A stretch of 64,000 nt of DNA from Burkholderia ambifaria. GTDB taxonomy: Bacteria > Pseudomonadota > Gammaproteobacteria > Burkholderiales > Burkholderiaceae. A program made the translations under genes and the position numbers. Location of the stretch: positions 363,613 to 427,612 of the forward strand of contig NZ_LKPJ01000004.1 in the NCBI RefSeq assembly GCF_001443045.1, read 5' to 3'. Shown piece after piece: positions 61,932 to 64,000 of this stretch. Position 1 is the first letter of the stretch. Each line of letters starts with the position of its first letter. The notes under the pieces are model-generated. The model did not search any database, was not told where the DNA came from, and saw nothing but the letters and a program-made list of their open reading frames with translations.

Positions 61932-62623
61932 CGACCGCCCAAACCGCGGCTTCGGCCGCGAGCGCCAGCGCGACGGCGACCGGCGCGTCCGCGCCTGACG
62001 CGGCTTCGGCCGATCCGGCATCCGCGCCGGCCGCACCCGCTGCCGCGCCGGTCGCCGTCGAGCGTCCGCTCGTCCGCTTTCAGCAGAAGCCGCTGTCGGT
62101 GAGCATCAATGGCAAGTCCGTCGGCCCGATGCAGGTGCCCGAGGGGCTGATGATGATCGAGTTCCTGCACGAGTACGCGGGCCTCACCGGTTCGCGGCTC
62201 GGCTGCGGGCAGGGCATCTGCCACGCATGCGTGGTGATCGTCGACAAGCCGGACGGCACGAGCGAGGAAATGCGCACCTGCATCACCGGCGCGCACTTCT
62301 TCCACGGCCGTTCGATCCGCACGATCGAAGGCCACGCGAAGCGTAACGAAGCGGGCGAAGTGGTCGAGCTGTCGCCGATCCAGCAGAAGTTCCTCGAGCA
62401 CTTCAGCTTCCAGTGCGGCTACTGCACGCCGGGCTTCGTCAACGCGGCGACGGTGCTGATCGAGCGCCTGAAGCGCGAGCCGATCGCGAAGGCCGACGTC
62501 GAGCGCACGATCACCGACGCGCTGAATGCGCACATCTGCCGCTGCACGGGTTACGTCCGCTACTACGAAGCCGTGAAGGACGTGATTTTGACGACGCCGG
62601 GACTCGTGAAGGACGCCGCATGA
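61928..62623 (+). CDS. Molybdenum hydroxylase small subunit, two [2Fe-2S] clusters
   Basis: 231 residues. The plant-type cluster cysteines are C93, C98 and C101 (RLGCGQGICHAC) and C118. The second cluster uses C163 and C166 (FQCGYCTPGF), then C204 and C206 (CRCTGY). All eight are present. An unusual N-terminal tail of about 44 residues made almost only of Ala, Ser, Pro and Thr precedes the ferredoxin domain, with no twin-arginine motif. It probably rides out of the cell with the Tat-signalled large subunit. It overlaps the genes on both sides by 4 bases. Confidence 0.95.
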   Translation: MTTAQTAASAASASATATGASAPDAASADPASAPAAPAAAPVAVERPLVRFQQKPLSVSINGKSVGPMQVPEGLMMIEFLHEYAGLTGSRLGCGQGICHACVVIVDKPDGTSEEMRTCITGAHFFHGRSIRTIEGHAKRNEAGEVVELSPIQQKFLEHFSFQCGYCTPGFVNAATVLIERLKREPIAKADVERTITDALNAHICRCTGYVRYYEAVKDVILTTPGLVKDAA

Positions 62624-63882
62624 AACGCACATTCGCCCATCGTGCCGCGCGGGCCGCAGGCTTGCCCGCACTCGCGGCCGCCTGCGCGCTGCTGCTCGCC
62701 GCCTGCGGCGGCCATGACGCGCCGGCCTCGAGCGCGGCTTCCGGCGCGCCCGGTGCCGACCCGGTCGCGCGCGGCCGCTATCTCGTGAAGGCCGCGGACT
62801 GCGCGGCGTGCCACACCGCGAAGGACGGCGCGCCGTTCGCCGGAGGTGCGCCGCTCGAATCGCCGTTCGGCACGTTCTACGGCTCGAACATCACGCCCGA
62901 CAAGGATCACGGAATCGGCAGCTGGAGCGCGGACGACTTCTACGCCGCGCTGCACGACGGCAAGGCGCCGGGCAAGCGCCTGTATCCGTCGATGCCATAC
63001 ACGTCGTACCGGCAGCTCACGCGTGCCGATACCGACGCGATGTACGCGTACCTGAAGACCGTGAAGCCGGTTGCGCAGGAAAACCGCGCGCACGAACTCA
63101 AGTTCCCGTACAACCTGCGCTTCGGCATGGTGTTCTGGGACATGGTGTTCCTGAAGGACAGCCTGCCCGATGCATCGAGCGGCCAGTCCGCTGACTGGCA
63201 ACGTGGCCGCTATCTGGCCGGCGCGCTCGGCCACTGCGCGGAATGCCATACGCCGCGCGCGTTCACCGGCCAGCTCGACGGCGCGAAGCCGTTCGCGGGC
63301 GCCGCGCTCGGCCGTGTGGCCGCACCGGACATCACGCCGGCCGGCCTCGCCGCGCGCGGCTGGACGGGCACCGACCTGCAGACGTTCTTCGGCGTCGGCA
63401 TCGCGCCGCAAGGCTCGGCGTTCGGCGAAATGTATCCGGTCGTGCACCTGAGCACGCAATACCTGACGAAGGACGACCTGCGCGCGCTGTCCGTGTACCT
63501 GCTCGGCGATACGCCGCCGGCGCCGCAGCCGGTGAAGCCGGTGCCGGCCGACGCCGCGCAGCTCGCGGCCGGCCGCTCGGTGTATCTCGCGGTGTGCGCG
63601 GGCTGTCACGGCTTCAGCGGCGAAGGCAAGCCGCACGTGGCGGTGCCGATGAACGGCAATTCGACGCTGCGTCAGGGCGACTCGCGCAACCTGCTGGTCG
63701 CGATGCTCGACGGCATCGACGAGCAGAAGTTCGCCGGCTTCGAGAACCTGCAGCCGATGCCGGGTTTCGCGCACACGCTGAGCGACGACGAACTCGCGCA
63801 GCTCGCGAACTACCTGCGCGCGACGTGGGGCGGCCATCCCGCGAACGTCACGCCGGCCGACGTGAAGGCCATGCGTCGATAA
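62620..63882 (+). CDS. Triheme cytochrome c lipoprotein, electron acceptor of the molybdenum hydroxylase
   Basis: 420 residues. A signal peptide ends in the lipobox LLAAC with Cys29, so it is a lipid-anchored periplasmic protein. Three heme c motifs follow: CAACH (61-65), CAECH (about residue 206) and CAGCH (about residue 325). Each has a likely distal Met. It resembles the cytochrome subunits of alcohol dehydrogenase and isoquinoline-oxidoreductase-type dehydrogenases. It should carry electrons from the two iron-sulfur clusters to the respiratory chain. Start ATG overlaps the stop of the previous gene (ATGA). Confidence 0.95.
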   Translation: MKRTFAHRAARAAGLPALAAACALLLAACGGHDAPASSAASGAPGADPVARGRYLVKAADCAACHTAKDGAPFAGGAPLESPFGTFYGSNITPDKDHGIGSWSADDFYAALHDGKAPGKRLYPSMPYTSYRQLTRADTDAMYAYLKTVKPVAQENRAHELKFPYNLRFGMVFWDMVFLKDSLPDASSGQSADWQRGRYLAGALGHCAECHTPRAFTGQLDGAKPFAGAALGRVAAPDITPAGLAARGWTGTDLQTFFGVGIAPQGSAFGEMYPVVHLSTQYLTKDDLRALSVYLLGDTPPAPQPVKPVPADAAQLAAGRSVYLAVCAGCHGFSGEGKPHVAVPMNGNSTLRQGDSRNLLVAMLDGIDEQKFAGFENLQPMPGFAHTLSDDELAQLANYLRATWGGHPANVTPADVKAMRR

Positions 63883-63893
63883 CGCGTGTGGTG

Positions 63894-63955
63894 GAGCGGG
63901 GCGTCGCGCACGACGCGGCCGGTTTCCGGCTGCGCTCGCGCATGACGTCCCGCTC
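63894..63955 (+). terminator. Long imperfect hairpin after the cytochrome gene
   Basis: GAGCGGGGCGTC (63894-63905) pairs with GACGTCCCGCTC (63944-63955) over 12 bases with one G-T pair; the interior can fold further. No T tract follows. It lies between the cytochrome stop and a possible convergent gene. Confidence 0.4.
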
Positions 63956-63974
63956 GAACCTGTCCGACGGCGCC

Positions 63975-64000
63975 TCAGTAACCGCCGCCCCCTCCGCCAC
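63975..64000 (-). CDS. Possible C-terminal end of a convergent gene (cut by window edge)
   Basis: On the minus strand, seven codons (GGGGGGY) lead to a TGA at 63975-63977. A Gly-rich tail ending in Tyr is plausible for a secreted or membrane protein, but 24 coding bases cannot establish a gene. Reported only as a candidate. Confidence 0.25.

Noticed and set aside
59073..62036. 987-codon minus-strand frame opposite the molybdenum hydroxylase large subunit
   Set aside because: Mirror of strong codon bias; the sense strand encodes a full Tat-exported enzyme with all motifs.

Overview
The window is high-GC, gene-dense DNA typical of Burkholderia, most likely the Burkholderia cepacia complex. The evidence is the uniform GC-rich codon use, the long 528-residue form of isocitrate lyase, a GTP-type PEP carboxykinase, many short-chain dehydrogenases, flavin monooxygenases and ABC binding proteins, and the paired DUF1326/DUF2182 genes. 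The accessory metabolic content and a second FtsH-like protease suggest a secondary chromosome, but that is inference. I found no rRNA, tRNA, CRISPR array, phage or insertion sequence.

Layout. 1-3249: end of a DUF1326 gene, a DUF2182 membrane protein, a CusF-like copper protein, a VOC protein, and a divergent Lrp regulator/LysE exporter pair. 3367-5692: a BtuB-like TonB receptor under a cobalamin riboswitch. 5810-10795: an AraC regulator divergent from a five-gene oxidoreductase operon. 10842-13427: a small exported protein, then a YbaK / YheO-type regulator / PLP ammonia-lyase operon. 13839-15425: isocitrate lyase with two palindromes upstream and a textbook terminator. 15480-20043: divergent EthD/SnoaL and SnoaL/SDR operons. 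20575-22440: pckG. 22577-28992: a second SDR/SnoaL operon, a small exported protein and a ketosteroid-dehydrogenase-like flavoprotein. 29101-33752: a lipoprotein phosphatase divergent from an FtsH paralogue with a Pho-box promoter between them, then OsmC. 33760-37376: otsA and a chemoreceptor with a perfect FNR-type site upstream. 37775-41308: a ZnuD-like TonB receptor divergent from adhP with a Zur-type box between them. 41371-44684: a BNR-repeat secreted protein and a hydrolase-MarR operon with twin operators. 44984-54048: two organosulfur loci. 54360-55060: mqsRA toxin-antitoxin. 55169-58544: a deacylase, a small hypothetical gene and a diguanylate cyclase. 59055-63882: a three-gene molybdenum hydroxylase/cytochrome c operon.

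How the genes fit together. About 20 genes for reductases, SnoaL-like, EthD-like and Dabb-like proteins surround aceA and pckG. This looks like a degradative island for an unidentified cyclic or polyketide/terpenoid-like compound, with the glyoxylate shunt and gluconeogenesis enzymes alongside. The 47208-54048 operon combines an acetyltransferase, an amino-acid-type ABC importer and two flavin monooxygenases. That is the logic of the Bacillus ytm and yxe operons for N-acetylation and oxidative cleavage of S-substituted cysteines. It is the best candidate here for a poorly described system.

Regulatory sites are unusually legible: B12 riboswitch, Pho, Zur, FNR/ANR, MarR and MqsA sites can all be read directly from the sequence.
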